Shown: positions 36,821-46,341 of the stretch, piece after piece
Layout of the letters: the number at the start of each line of letters is the position of its first letter
Position numbering within the stretch: position 1 is the first letter of the stretch
Source: Burkholderia gladioli
Lineage (GTDB): Bacteria; Pseudomonadota; Gammaproteobacteria; Burkholderiales; Burkholderiaceae
Direction of reading: 5' to 3'
DNA: 64,000 bases
Assembly (NCBI RefSeq): GCF_000959725.1
Contig: NZ_CP009322.1
Span: 3,224,001-3,288,000 of the forward strand
The notes under the pieces: generated by a model
The model's input: the letters and a program-made list of their open reading frames with translations, nothing else
Databases searched by the model: none
What the model was told of the DNA's origin: nothing
Translations under genes and position numbers: made by a program

Positions 36821-36840
36821 CACTGTACAAATATACAGTG
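36821..36840 (-). promoter_or_regulatory. LexA (SOS) box
   Basis: CACTGTACAAATATACAGTG: a perfect CTGT-N8-ACAG with one additional matching outer pair (CA/TG). On the minus strand the box includes TATATT, a plausible -10, so LexA would block RNA polymerase directly. It can only serve the 36799 gene; the gene on its other side ends here. Confidence 0.85.
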
Positions 36841-36881
36841 AATTGCGCAACTGCCGGATACGACAGGCCGGACGCGGGATT

Positions 36882-37496
36882 TCAGCGATGGATCACGATC
36901 AGCAGCGCCTTGGCCTCGCCGCGGCCGAGATTGCGGATCGCGTGCGGCGCATCGGCCGCGTAGCGCGCGGTCTCGCCGGTCTTCAAGCGCCGCGAACTGC
37001 TGCCGGCCTCGATCTCGATCGAACCGGCCAGCACGGTCAGGTGCTCGCGCGTGCCGGGCTCGTGGGCATTCGACACCAGCGCGCCATTGGCCGGCAGGGT
37101 CAGTTCGTACCATTCGAAGCGGCCGGCCAGTTCGATCGGGCCCCAGACGCGCAACTGATATTGATTGTCATGGCCGGACAGCGTCGGGATGTCGTGCAGG
37201 CCGTCGACCCGGATCGTCTCCGGCGATTTCGGCTGCGCGAACAGCTCGTCGAGGCTGATGCCGAGCGCATTGGTCAGGCGCCAGGCCACCGCGATGGTCG
37301 GGTTGGCCTTGTCGCGCTCGATTTCCGAAAGCATCGATTTCGACACGCCGGCCGCGCGCGACAGGTCGTCAAGCGTGAGCTTGCGTTCGTTGCGCAGCCG
37401 CTGGATGGTCTCGCCGACGCGCGGCGGGATGCTCGCATCGCCCGCCGGCGGCGAGGCGGAAGCCGCGGCGCGGCGCGTGCCGGAAGAACTTGCCAT
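36882..37496 (-). CDS. XRE-family regulator with C-terminal cupin
   Basis: 204 residues: N-terminal HTH_3 (about 27-82: 'GETIQRLRNERKLTLDDLSRAAGVSKSMLSEIERDKANPTIAVAWRL') followed by a cupin_2 domain (about 120-200: 'EHLTVLAGSIEIEAG', 'APHAIRNLGRGEAKALLIV'). Members of this class usually govern a neighbouring amino-acid or amine catabolic gene. Here it is divergent from kbl-tdh with an inverted repeat between, so it most likely controls threonine breakdown, with the effector sensed by the cupin. Confidence 0.88.
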   Translation of the reverse strand: MASSSGTRRAAASASPPAGDASIPPRVGETIQRLRNERKLTLDDLSRAAGVSKSMLSEIERDKANPTIAVAWRLTNALGISLDELFAQPKSPETIRVDGLHDIPTLSGHDNQYQLRVWGPIELAGRFEWYELTLPANGALVSNAHEPGTREHLTVLAGSIEIEAGSSSRRLKTGETARYAADAPHAIRNLGRGEAKALLIVIHR

Positions 37497-37529
37497 TTGA
37501 TATCGGTTCGCTTAGAGTCGTTCGATATC

Positions 37530-37545
37530 TCGAACTTGAGTTCGA
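37530..37545. promoter_or_regulatory. Operator-like inverted repeat between the XRE regulator and kbl
   Basis: TCGAACT-TG-AGTTCGA, a perfect 7-2-7 palindrome, with further TTCGA words on its left (37521). It lies in the 161-bp divergent region, 34 bases from the regulator start. Likely bound by the XRE-cupin protein. Confidence 0.6.
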
Positions 37546-37657
37546 AATACAGGAAAAATACGATAAACCCAACGGGCGACTATAACAGTAGCAGGCCGCG
37601 CGGCCGCCGCCACGAGCGGCCCGCCCGCGCGCCCCCAGCCCACTCAGGAGCAGACAG

Positions 37658-38857
37658 ATGCGTGATGCCTTCCTCGCCCATGTGCGCGGAACCCTCGACC
37701 AGATCCGCGCCGACGGTTTCTACAAGACCGAGCGCGAGATCGCGAGCCCCCAGGCCGCGGACGTGAAGCTGGCCGACGGCGCCGGCGTGCTGAATTTCTG
37801 CGCGAACAACTATCTCGGCCTGGCCAACGATCGGCGCCTGGTGGCGGCCGCGGCGGCGGGCCTCGAGCGCGACGGCTTCGGGATGGCCTCGGTGCGTTTC
37901 ATCTGCGGCACGCAGACGGTGCACAAGCAGCTCGAGGCGGCGCTGTCGCGCTTCCTCGGCACCGACGACACGATCCTCTATTCGAGCTGCTTCGACGCGA
38001 ACGGCGGCCTGTTCGAGACGCTGCTCGGCGAAGAGGACGCGATCATCAGCGATGAACTGAACCACGCCAGCATCATCGACGGCGTGCGCCTGTCCAAGGC
38101 CAAGCGTTTTCGCTACAAGAACAACGACATGCAGGATCTCGAGGCGAAGCTGCGCGAGGCCGATGAGGCCGGCGCGCGCTTCAAGCTGATCGCGACCGAC
38201 GGCGTGTTCTCGATGGACGGCATCATCGCCGACCTGAAAGGCGTCTGCGACCTGGCCGATCGTTACGGCGCGCTGGTGATGGTCGACGATTCGCACGCGG
38301 TCGGCTTCATCGGCGAACATGGCCGCGGCACGCCCGAGCATTGCGGCGTGGCCGATCGGGTCGACATCGTCACCGGCACGCTCGGCAAGGCGCTGGGCGG
38401 TGCATCGGGCGGTTATGTGTCGGCACGCAAGGAGATCGTCGAGCTGCTGCGCCAGCGTTCGCGTCCCTACCTGTTCTCGAACACGCTCGCGCCGAGCATC
38501 GCCGAGGCCTCGCTGGCCGTGCTCGAACTGCTCGCCAGCGACGAGGGCGCGCGCCTGCGCCGCCGCGTGCGCGAGAATGGCGCGCATTTCCGCCGCCGCA
38601 TGAGCGAGGCCGGCTTCACCCTGGTGCCGGGCGAGCATCCGATCATCCCGGTGATGCTCGGCGATGCGCAGGTCGCGACCAGGATGGCCGATGCGCTGCT
38701 GGCCGAAGGCGTCTACGTGATCGGCTTCTCGTTCCCGGTGGTGCCGCGCGGCCGTGCGCGGATCCGCACGCAGATGAGCGCGGCCCACACGCCCGAGCAG
38801 ATCGATCGTGCCGTCGACGCCTTCGTGCGGGTCGGCAAGTCGCTGGGCGTGATCTGA
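37658..38857 (+). CDS. kbl: 2-amino-3-ketobutyrate CoA ligase
   Basis: 399 residues, the normal length. Alpha-oxoamine synthase signatures: '[13 protein letters not shown]', '[24 protein letters not shown]', '[11 protein letters not shown]', '[20 protein letters not shown]' and PLP-lysine motif '[14 protein letters not shown]'. Converts 2-amino-3-ketobutyrate plus CoA to glycine and acetyl-CoA. First gene of the kbl-tdh operon, 12 bases before tdh. Confidence 0.95.
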   Translation: MRDAFLAHVRGTLDQIRADGFYKTEREIASPQAADVKLADGAGVLNFCANNYLGLANDRRLVAAAAAGLERDGFGMASVRFICGTQTVHKQLEAALSRFLGTDDTILYSSCFDANGGLFETLLGEEDAIISDELNHASIIDGVRLSKAKRFRYKNNDMQDLEAKLREADEAGARFKLIATDGVFSMDGIIADLKGVCDLADRYGALVMVDDSHAVGFIGEHGRGTPEHCGVADRVDIVTGTLGKALGGASGGYVSARKEIVELLRQRSRPYLFSNTLAPSIAEASLAVLELLASDEGARLRRRVRENGAHFRRRMSEAGFTLVPGEHPIIPVMLGDAQVATRMADALLAEGVYVIGFSFPVVPRGRARIRTQMSAAHTPEQIDRAVDAFVRVGKSLGVI

Positions 38858-38869
38858 GGAGACGCGGAG

Positions 38870-39898
<1,029 letters not shown>

Positions 39899-39930
39899 GT
39901 CGGGTATCACGCAAGGCCTGCATCAAGCGA

Positions 39931-39970
39931 TGCCGGTGTCTGGCGCGACAGCGCCGGCGCCGGCATTTTT
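39931..39970 (+). terminator. Intrinsic terminator of kbl-tdh
   Basis: Two-tier stem: outer TGCCGGTG / CGCCGGCA, inner GGCGC-GACA-GCGCC, followed directly by TTTTT. Confidence 0.85.
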
Positions 39971-40029
39971 CATGGGCGGCCGCGAAGCGCTTTTATTCAG
40001 TGATCCCTATCGAAGGCGAGAAGCCCACC

Positions 40030-40656
40030 TCAGCCGCGGCGGCTGCAGGACGACAGCGTGACGATGCGCGGTCCCGTCTCGGGCAGGCTGACCGGCTGGG
40101 CGGTCGAGCGGCACAGGATCGCGCTGTCGTAGCCGCGGCCGGCGAAGCGGACCACGTCGGCGATCTCGAAGCCGAGGCTGCGGTAGAAGGCCAGCAGGTG
40201 CGTGGCCGGATAGGGCGTGTCGAGCGCGAGCCGGGCATAAGCGCGCGAGGCGGCCCAGCGCACCGCGAACGCGACCAGCGCGCGGCCCACGCCGCGGCTT
40301 TGCCAGATCGGATCGACGCCGAACTGCCGCAAGCTGGCGACGTCGCGGCAGCGATAGAGATGGTTCGTGCCGGCCTGGTCGCGCTCGTGCAGCGTCATGG
40401 TCGCAATCACATGGCCATGGCAGGTCGCGACGAAGCAGGTGCCGGCCAGCGCGCGCTGGCGCGTCGCCGAGGCGGGCTGGTCGACGCACGGACAGTTCAG
40501 TCCCATCGCGCCGAGCCGGCCGAAGGCGCGATGCAGCAGGACCGTCAGCGTCTCGTAATCGTCGCGCGCCGGATCGAACGGCCGTAGCACGATGCGATCG
40601 TACGGCTTCGGCACATAGCCGGTGTTCGGAACGGGGGCGAGACGAGGTGTCGACAT
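40030..40656 (-). CDS. GNAT-family N-acetyltransferase
   Basis: 208 residues. Acetyl-CoA binding region 'QFGVDPIWQSRGVGRALVAFAVRWA' (R/Q-x-x-G-x-G/A), then 'YARLALDTPYPATHLLAFYRSLGFEIADVVRF', typical of GNAT motifs A and B. Substrate unknown. An unusual 'LNCPCVDQ' in the N-terminal half may be a metal or substrate contact. Monocistronic. Confidence 0.85.
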   Translation of the reverse strand: MSTPRLAPVPNTGYVPKPYDRIVLRPFDPARDDYETLTVLLHRAFGRLGAMGLNCPCVDQPASATRQRALAGTCFVATCHGHVIATMTLHERDQAGTNHLYRCRDVASLRQFGVDPIWQSRGVGRALVAFAVRWAASRAYARLALDTPYPATHLLAFYRSLGFEIADVVRFAGRGYDSAILCRSTAQPVSLPETGPRIVTLSSCSRRG

Positions 40657-40771
40657 GGCGTTTCCTGAACCTGATTCGGTTGTCCGAAGTGTAGGAACGG
40701 CCGCTGGCGACGATCAAGAAAAAATGTCGTAAACGCCGGCCGGCGCGGGCTCGCCGCGCCGGCGCCGAGGC

Positions 40772-41443
40772 TTACTGGGCGGGGCTTGCCGCGCCGTCGC
40801 CGCCGGCTGGCGGCATTTCGAACTCGGCCTCGATCCGCACCCGCACGTCGTCGCCGACAGCCGGGTACCAGGTCGGGATGTCGAAGGCCGCGCGGCTGAA
40901 GCTGCCGCTGGCCGAGAAGCCGACGGTCGGCTGCTTGGTGAGCGGGTTGCGGCCGTAGCCGTTGAAGGTGACCGCCAGCGTGATCGGCTTGGTGGTGCCG
41001 CGGATCGTCAGGTTGCCGGCCAGCTTGCCGGTGTTCTCGCCGGTCGGCGTCCAGCCGGTGCTATCGAAGCGGATCGAGGGATAGCGCGCGGCGTCGAGCG
41101 CGTCGCTGCCGGTCACCATGCGATCGAGAATCGGCACGTTGGTGTCGAGGCTGGACGCGTCGATGGTCGCGCTGACCTGGCTCATGGCCGGGCCGCCGGC
41201 GCGCCAGTCGAGCACCGCGCTGGCCTTGTCGAAGCGCATCGTGAAGCGCGAGTAGCCGAAGTGCGAGACGTCGAACGAGACGCTCCAGTGATGCGGATCG
41301 AGCGTGTAGCGCCCGACCGGCACCTTCTCGGTGGCCGTCGATACGTGATGCGTGACGACCGCCACGGGCGTGCAGGCGGTTGCCAGCGCGAGCCCCAGGC
41401 CGCCGATGAGGGCGCGCCATCGCGCGCCGGATTGCCAAGCCAT
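40772..41443 (-). CDS. YceI-family lipoprotein
   Basis: 223 residues from ATG 41443; frames upstream of this overlap the divergent promoter. Lipobox 'LALATAC' gives Cys near 23. YceI beta-barrel: 'GRYTLDPHHWSVSFDVSHFGYSRFTMRF', 'ATIDASSLDTN', 'LTIRGTTKPITLAVTF', 'GFSASGSFSRAAFDIP'. The family binds long polyisoprenoids or similar lipids in a periplasmic lipocalin-like barrel. Divergent from the TetR regulator, which probably represses it. Confidence 0.88.
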   Translation of the reverse strand: MAWQSGARWRALIGGLGLALATACTPVAVVTHHVSTATEKVPVGRYTLDPHHWSVSFDVSHFGYSRFTMRFDKASAVLDWRAGGPAMSQVSATIDASSLDTNVPILDRMVTGSDALDAARYPSIRFDSTGWTPTGENTGKLAGNLTIRGTTKPITLAVTFNGYGRNPLTKQPTVGFSASGSFSRAAFDIPTWYPAVGDDVRVRIEAEFEMPPAGGDGAASPAQ

Positions 41444-41489
41444 GACCGTCTCCTGTTGTGTCCGGGCACGATAGCGCAGGCAAGCTCGC

Positions 41490-41518
41490 TTGACAAAGGA
41501 GAATGATCGTTCTACCTT
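41490..41518 (+). promoter_or_regulatory. tetR/yceI promoter with TetR operator between -35 and -10
   Basis: TTGACA (41490-41495), 17-bp spacer, TACCTT (41513-41518), directly before ATG 41526. The near-palindrome AGAATGATCGTTCT (41500-41513) fills the spacer and resembles TetR-family operators. The predicted transcript would start at or within a few bases of the ATG, i.e. nearly leaderless. Confidence 0.55.
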
Positions 41519-41525
41519 ATGCGCC

Positions 41526-42167
41526 ATGAACGAGAGCAAGCGAAGAAACTCAGCAGTTCCTCAAGAACCCGAGCCGGCGGCGGGCAATGCGCGCTTGCGC
41601 CTGCTCGAGGCCGCGGAGGAACTCGTTTATGCGGGCGGTATTCATGCCACCGGCGTCGACGCGATCGTCAAGCGCTCGGGTGCCGCGCGCAAGAGCTTTT
41701 ATACGCACTTCGAATCGAAGGAAGCCTTGGTAACGGCGGCCTTGGCGCGACGCGACGATCGCTGGATGGCGTGGTTCATCGACGGTACGCGCGAGCGGGG
41801 CAAGACGCCTCGTGCCCGGCTGCTGGCGATGTTCGATGTCTTGCGCGAATGGTTCGAGCGGCCCGATTTTCACGGCTGCGCCTTCCTCAACGCGGCGGGC
41901 GAGATCGGCGACGTGCATGATCCGATCCGCGGCGTGGCGCGTTATCACAAGGAGCGGTTGCTGGCCTTCGTGCGCGAGGAGTGCGATGCCTTGGCCGATG
42001 CCGACGGCATCGATCGCAGGAACGCGGCGCGCCTGTCGCGTCAGTGGCTGGTGCTGATCGACGGCGCGATCGGCGTGGCGCTGGTCAGCGGCGATGCCTC
42101 GGCATCGCGCGATGCGCGCTCGGCCGGCGAGGTACTGCTGGCAGCCTTCGAGGCCCGCGCCGACTGA
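41526..42167 (+). CDS. TetR-family transcriptional regulator
   Basis: 213 residues from ATG 41526; an earlier TTG at 41490 lies inside the promoter. HTH 'RLRLLEAAEELVYAGGIHATGVDAIVKRSGAARKSFYTHFESKEALVTAAL', ligand domain with 'FHGCAFLNAAGEIGD', as in the AcnR/YxaF-like subgroup. Probably controls yceI and itself, possibly the downstream DUF1348 gene. Confidence 0.88.
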   Translation: MNESKRRNSAVPQEPEPAAGNARLRLLEAAEELVYAGGIHATGVDAIVKRSGAARKSFYTHFESKEALVTAALARRDDRWMAWFIDGTRERGKTPRARLLAMFDVLREWFERPDFHGCAFLNAAGEIGDVHDPIRGVARYHKERLLAFVREECDALADADGIDRRNAARLSRQWLVLIDGAIGVALVSGDASASRDARSAGEVLLAAFEARAD

Positions 42168-42299
42168 GCAACACCCAGGCGCCGCACGGTTTGCATGCGG
42201 CGCGACGAGATGATCGCCTTCGCGCGAGTGCGCGAAGGCTTGTTTGCAGTCCTGAGAAACTTGCAGTCCCCAACGACCTACGCAGCCAGGAGAAACACC

Positions 42300-42779
42300 A
42301 TGTCCGAAGTCAGCGAAATCCGTCCGCCGCTCCCGCCGTTCACGCGCGAGACCGCCATCCAGAAGGTGCGTGCCGCCGAGGACGGCTGGAACACGCGCGA
42401 TCCGCAACGCGTGTCGCTCGCTTACACGCGCGACAGCAAGTGGCGCAACCGCGCCGAGTTCGTCACCGGTCGCGAGGAGATCGTCGGCCTGCTGACGCGC
42501 AAGTGGGCGCGCGAGCTCGACTATCGCCTGATCAAGGAGCTGTGGGCCTTCGACGGCAACCGTATCGCCGTGCGCTTCGCCTACGAATGGCATGACGATG
42601 CCGGCAACTGGTTCCGCTCCTACGGCAACGAGAATTGGGAGTTCGACGAGAACGGCCTGATGGCGCGTCGCCACGCGAGCATCAACGACCTGCCGATCCG
42701 CGAGCAGGATCGCCTGTTCCATTGGCCGCTCGGTCGTCGTCCCGACGATCACGCGAGCCTGTCGGATCTCGGTCTGTAA
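42300..42779 (+). CDS. NTF2-like protein of the DUF1348 (SnoaL-like) family
   Basis: 159 residues from ATG 42300 (AGGAG upstream). Cone-shaped NTF2-like fold: '[79 protein letters not shown]', '[25 protein letters not shown]'. Function of DUF1348 is not established. Follows the TetR gene on the same strand at 132 bases. Confidence 0.85.
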   Translation: MSEVSEIRPPLPPFTRETAIQKVRAAEDGWNTRDPQRVSLAYTRDSKWRNRAEFVTGREEIVGLLTRKWARELDYRLIKELWAFDGNRIAVRFAYEWHDDAGNWFRSYGNENWEFDENGLMARRHASINDLPIREQDRLFHWPLGRRPDDHASLSDLGL

Positions 42780-42795
42780 GCTGATGTGAAACATG

Positions 42796-42828
42796 CGGGG
42801 CCATTCGGCGACGAGCCGGATGGCCCCG
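42796..42828 (+). terminator. Terminator-like hairpin after DUF1348
   Basis: Stem CGGGGCCA / TGGCCCCG with partly paired loop (CGG/CCG), 16 bases after the stop, followed by TCTTG with no long T run. Confidence 0.55.
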
Positions 42829-43199
42829 TCTTGCATGGTGCTCGCGATATCGCGCACGGTTCGAGAGAGATGACGATGTCGCTCACCTTGTCGTGCTGAG
42901 TTCGCTTCGCGCGATTCCGCTTCGGTGCGCTGCGTGATGCCGCGGTTCATCACCGATCACAACACACGTATCGATGAGCGGTGCCAATTCGATACATGCA
43001 GCGGCTCACCATCGAGCGCGCCCACGATGTCGTTAATTTCTCGGCAATGGCTTCACAGCCAGGCGGCACGCCCTGTATCGATACCCTCAGCGCAACTAAC
43101 GACCAACATCCGTATGGCTTCACAGGTGCGCAAGGCGAGGCCGTCTCGCATCACCTTGCGTGCATGCAGGGTGAAATCGACTGTGCAGGATGCGCTTGA
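42829..43199. other. Gene-free stretch left of the 43.2-kb iterons
   Basis: About 370 bases with no supported gene. GC content is lower than the neighbours. It has loose CTCACCTT and GGTGAAATC words but no full iteron, and several CGATAC/GTATCG words. I recognise no gene remnant. Confidence 0.5.
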
Positions 43200-43250
43200 G
43201 GTGAGGAAATTCGGGAGGAGCCCCACCAGCAAGGTGAGGCTTTTCGGGAC
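43200..43250 (-). repeat. Two distal iterons, inverted
   Basis: Minus-strand CTCCCGAATTTCCTCACC (43200-43217) and GTCCCGAAAAGCCTCACC (43233-43250), 33 bp apart (three helical turns). The second is identical to the origin consensus, and the first shares the following TCAAGCG with the origin copy at 33130. They lie in the gap between convergent genes, 10 kb from the array. Confidence 0.88.
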
Positions 43251-43326
43251 TCGGTGAACGGTGCGCGGTAGCTCGCACCGTGGGTCACCGATGAACTTTT
43301 ACGAGCGGAAGGGCGGGACGCAGGCC

Positions 43327-44412
43327 TCAGGCGAGCAGTTGCGCGACCACCGCTTCGCCCACTTCCTGCGTGCTCGCCTTGCCGCCGAGATCGCCGGTGC
43401 GCGGCCCATGCTTGAGCACGTGCTCGATCGCGGCGAGGATCGCGTCGTGCGCCTCGCGCTCGACGCCGGTGCCGTGACCGAGGAAGTCCACCATCATCGC
43501 CGCCGACCAGATCATCGCGATCGGATTGGCGATGTAGCGCCCGGCGATGTCGGGTGCCGAACCGTGCACGGGCTCGAACAGCGAGGGGAACTTGCGATCC
43601 GGGTTCAGGTTCGCCGAGGGCGCGATGCCGATCGTGCCGGTGCAGGCCGGGCCGAGATCCGACAGGATGTCGCCGAACAGGTTGGAGGCGACCACCACGT
43701 CGAAGCGATCGGGATTCAACACGAAGCGCGCGCAGAGGATGTCGATGTGCTGCTTGTCCCATTTCACCTCGGGATACTGCTGAGCGATCTCGGCCGCGCG
43801 CGCATCCCACCACGGCATGCTGATCGCGATGCCGTTGCTCTTGGTGGCCACGGTCAGCTCCTTGGCGCGGCTCTGGGCCAGGTCGAACGCGAACTTCATC
43901 ACGCGCTCGGTGCCGGTGCGCGTGAACACCGCCTGCTGGACCACGAACTCGCGCTCGGTGCCCTCGAACATCGCGCCGCCCACCGACGAGTATTCGCCCT
44001 CGGTGTTCTCGCGCACGATCATGAAGTCGATATCGCCTGCCTTGCGGTTGGCGAGCGGGCTCGGCACGCCGTCGAACAGGCGCGCCGGGCGCAGGTTGAC
44101 GTACTGGTCGAATTCGCGACGGAACTTCAGCAGCGAGCCCCACAGCGAGATGTGGTCGGGCACCGTGTCGGGCCAGCCCACCGCGCCGAACAGCAGCGCA
44201 TCCATGCCGGCGAGCTGGGCCTTCCAGTCGTCGGGCATCATCTGGCCATGCTGCGCGTAATAATCGCAGCTGGCCCAGTCGATATGGGTCGCCTCGAAAC
44301 GGATGCCGAAGCGGCGCGTGACCGCATCGAGCGCCCGCATCCCTTCGGGCATCACCTCGCGGCCGATGCCGTCGCCGGGAATCACCGCAATCCTGTAGAC
44401 CTTCTCGCTCAT
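43327..44412 (-). CDS. Tartrate dehydrogenase / D-malate dehydrogenase (decarboxylating)
   Basis: 361 residues from ATG 44412 (GAGGAGG upstream). Beta-decarboxylating dehydrogenase family: 'IAVIPGDGIGREVMPEGM', 'WGSLLKFRREFDQYVNLRPARLF', 'IVRENTEGEYSSVGG', 'NLFGDILSDLGPACTGTIGIAPSANLNPD', 'EPVHGSAPDIAG'. The WGSLLKFRR..Q pattern and ENTEGEYSS fit the TtuC/DmlA branch, not isopropylmalate dehydrogenase. Acts on tartrate or D-malate with NAD and metal. Divergent from a LysR gene that probably activates it. Confidence 0.88.
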   Translation of the reverse strand: MSEKVYRIAVIPGDGIGREVMPEGMRALDAVTRRFGIRFEATHIDWASCDYYAQHGQMMPDDWKAQLAGMDALLFGAVGWPDTVPDHISLWGSLLKFRREFDQYVNLRPARLFDGVPSPLANRKAGDIDFMIVRENTEGEYSSVGGAMFEGTEREFVVQQAVFTRTGTERVMKFAFDLAQSRAKELTVATKSNGIAISMPWWDARAAEIAQQYPEVKWDKQHIDILCARFVLNPDRFDVVVASNLFGDILSDLGPACTGTIGIAPSANLNPDRKFPSLFEPVHGSAPDIAGRYIANPIAMIWSAAMMVDFLGHGTGVEREAHDAILAAIEHVLKHGPRTGDLGGKASTQEVGEAVVAQLLA

Positions 44413-44567
44413 CGCCAGCGCCTCCTCGTTCTCGTGCCTGGGTTGCCCGGCGGCGCCGGGCTTCGAAAGTGCGGACCGATCGGCTCGGTCCTGCATTGCT
44501 TCCGAGCATTCTATTGATTCCGTCCGGGATTAGAATCTGAATCCGGTTAAACGACTTTCCACACATC

Positions 44568-45476
44568 GTGAATAAAGCGCCGAATCTCGACGACCTGCGC
44601 GTATTCAGCATCGTCGTGCGGGTGGCCAGCTTCAGCGCGGCGGCCGAGCAGCTCGGCGTCTCGCCGGCCTATGTCAGCAAGCGCGTCGCCCTGCTCGAGG
44701 GCCAGCTCGGCACGCGGCTGCTGCATCGCTCGACGCGGCGCGTGGCCGTCACCGACTCTGGCGAGCGCGTGTTGGCCTGGGCCGAGAAGATCCTCGACGA
44801 CGTCGATCACCTGGTGGAGGACGTCTCCACCACGCGCACGGTGCCGCGCGGCACGCTGCGCATCTCGAGTAGCTTCGGCTTCGGTCGTCACGTGCTCGCG
44901 CCGGCGCTGCTCGATTTCAGTGAACGCTTTCCGCAGATCAATGTGCGGCTCGATCTGTTCGACCGGCTGGTGGACGTGGCCGGCGAGGGCTTCGATCTGG
45001 ACGTGCGGATCGGCGATGAAATCGCCGAGCATCTGATCGCGAAACGGCTCGCGACCAACTATCGTGTGCTGTGTGCCTCCCCCGCGTATCTCGAACGACA
45101 TGGCGCGCCGCGCCAGATCGCCGACCTCGGTTCGCACCAGTGCCTGGCGATCAAGGAGCGCGATCACCCGTTCGGCGTGTGGCGCCTGACGCAGCGCGGC
45201 GAGACGAGTTCGGTGAAGGTCGGCGGCGCGCTCTCGACCAATCACGGCGAGGTGGCCGTGCAATGGGCGCTGGCCGGCAAGGGCATCGTGCTGCGCTCGA
45301 TCTGGGAAGCCGGGCCGCTGCTCGACAGCGGCGCGCTCAAGCGCGTGCTGCCCGACGTCACGCAGCCGGCCAATGTGTGGGCGGTCTATCCGGCGCGGCT
45401 GGCCGCGTCGGCGAAGGTGCGCGTGTGCGTCGACTTCCTGGCGGAGGCTTTCGCGCAATGGCGCGGGGCGGCGTGA
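44568..45476 (+). CDS. LysR-family regulator, probable activator of the tartrate dehydrogenase gene
   Basis: 302 residues from a GTG. N-terminal HTH 'DLRVFSIVVRVASFSAAAEQLGVSPAYVSKRVALLEGQLGTRLLHRSTRRVAVTDSGE', effector domain with 'RGTLRISSSFGFGRHVLAPALLDF', 'DVRIGDEIAEHLIAKRL'. DmlR/TtuA-like regulators are commonly divergent from tartrate or malate dehydrogenase, as here with 155 bases between the starts. Confidence 0.9.
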   Translation: MNKAPNLDDLRVFSIVVRVASFSAAAEQLGVSPAYVSKRVALLEGQLGTRLLHRSTRRVAVTDSGERVLAWAEKILDDVDHLVEDVSTTRTVPRGTLRISSSFGFGRHVLAPALLDFSERFPQINVRLDLFDRLVDVAGEGFDLDVRIGDEIAEHLIAKRLATNYRVLCASPAYLERHGAPRQIADLGSHQCLAIKERDHPFGVWRLTQRGETSSVKVGGALSTNHGEVAVQWALAGKGIVLRSIWEAGPLLDSGALKRVLPDVTQPANVWAVYPARLAASAKVRVCVDFLAEAFAQWRGAA

Positions 45477-45568
45477 TCGGCCGCCGTGTCGCGCCAGGAT
45501 GGTCGATTCGATTGCAATACGGCAGGTGATCCGACAAAACCACGAAGCCTCACCGGAGGAGACACATC

Positions 45569-46246
45569 ATGAGCCCCTTGGCCCGGCGCGTCGCGATCGC
45601 GCAGATGCAGTTCGTCATCGCGCTCGCGGTGATGTTCGTGGTGTCGTCCAACTCACCACGCTACTGGCAGGGCTGGCTCTACTGGGCCATATTCTCGCTC
45701 TGCGCCTCGGCCACGGCAGCCTGGTTCACGCGGCGCGATCCGGCCTTGATCGAGCGCCGCATGCATGTCGGCGTGCGCGCCGAAACCTCGCCGCTGCAGA
45801 AAGCCGTGCTGGCCGTGGCCGGCCTCGGCAGCGCGGCGCTGGTGATCGGCGCCGGCCTCGAATGGCGCTTCACGCAGCCTCGCTTCGACCTGGCGATGGT
45901 GCTGGCGGGCAACGCGCTGCTGGTGCTCGGTTTCGCGATCTGCTTCGCGGTGCTGCGCGCGAATACCTTCGCCGCGAGCACGATCACGCTGGCCGAGAAC
46001 CAGACCGTGATCTCGACCGGGCCCTACGCCTATGTGCGCCATCCCATGTACTCGGCCGCAATGGTGATGTTTTTCGGGAGCCCGCTGGCCTTGCAGTCCT
46101 GGAGTGCGCTGGGCTGTGCCGTCGTCCTCACCGCAGCGATCGTGGTGCGCCTGCTCGACGAGGAAAAATACCTGGAAGCCCGTCTGGCGGGCTATTCCGA
46201 CTACTGCCGCACAGTGCGCCGGCGACTCGTGCCGGGAATATGGTGA
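45569..46246 (+). CDS. Isoprenylcysteine carboxyl methyltransferase (ICMT)-like membrane protein
   Basis: 225 residues with five or six TM helices. C-terminal SAM-binding signature 'STGPYAYVRHPMYSAAMVMFFGSPLAL' and 'LLDEEKYLEARLAGYSDYCRTVRRRLVPGIW', as in bacterial ICMT/PEMT-type phospholipid or isoprenoid methyltransferases. Substrate not known. Good ribosome-binding site (GGAGGA). Independent of LysR by 92 bases. Confidence 0.85.
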   Translation: MSPLARRVAIAQMQFVIALAVMFVVSSNSPRYWQGWLYWAIFSLCASATAAWFTRRDPALIERRMHVGVRAETSPLQKAVLAVAGLGSAALVIGAGLEWRFTQPRFDLAMVLAGNALLVLGFAICFAVLRANTFAASTITLAENQTVISTGPYAYVRHPMYSAAMVMFFGSPLALQSWSALGCAVVLTAAIVVRLLDEEKYLEARLAGYSDYCRTVRRRLVPGIW

Positions 46247-46294
46247 GTCGGCTCACCGTTGCGCGCGCACGCAAATCGATGCAAGGCGGCCAAA

Positions 46295-46312
46295 GGTGAG
46301 AGTTTTCGGGAG
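46295..46312 (-). repeat. Single distal iteron, inverted
   Basis: Minus-strand CTCCCGAAAACTCTCACC: two differences from the origin consensus. Lies in the 95-bp gap between convergent genes, 13 kb from the array. Confidence 0.8.
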
Positions 46313-46341
46313 CAGGGAAAACAGGCTGCGCGCCTGTGTCT

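Noticed and set aside
42829..43199. Possible short gene in the gap
   Set aside because: No frame with RBS, domain or coding signal; treated as non-coding.
45529..45556. CACGAAGCCTCACC resembling an iteron on the plus strand
   Set aside because: Lacks TCCCGAAA spacing and overlaps the ribosome-binding site of the ICMT gene.
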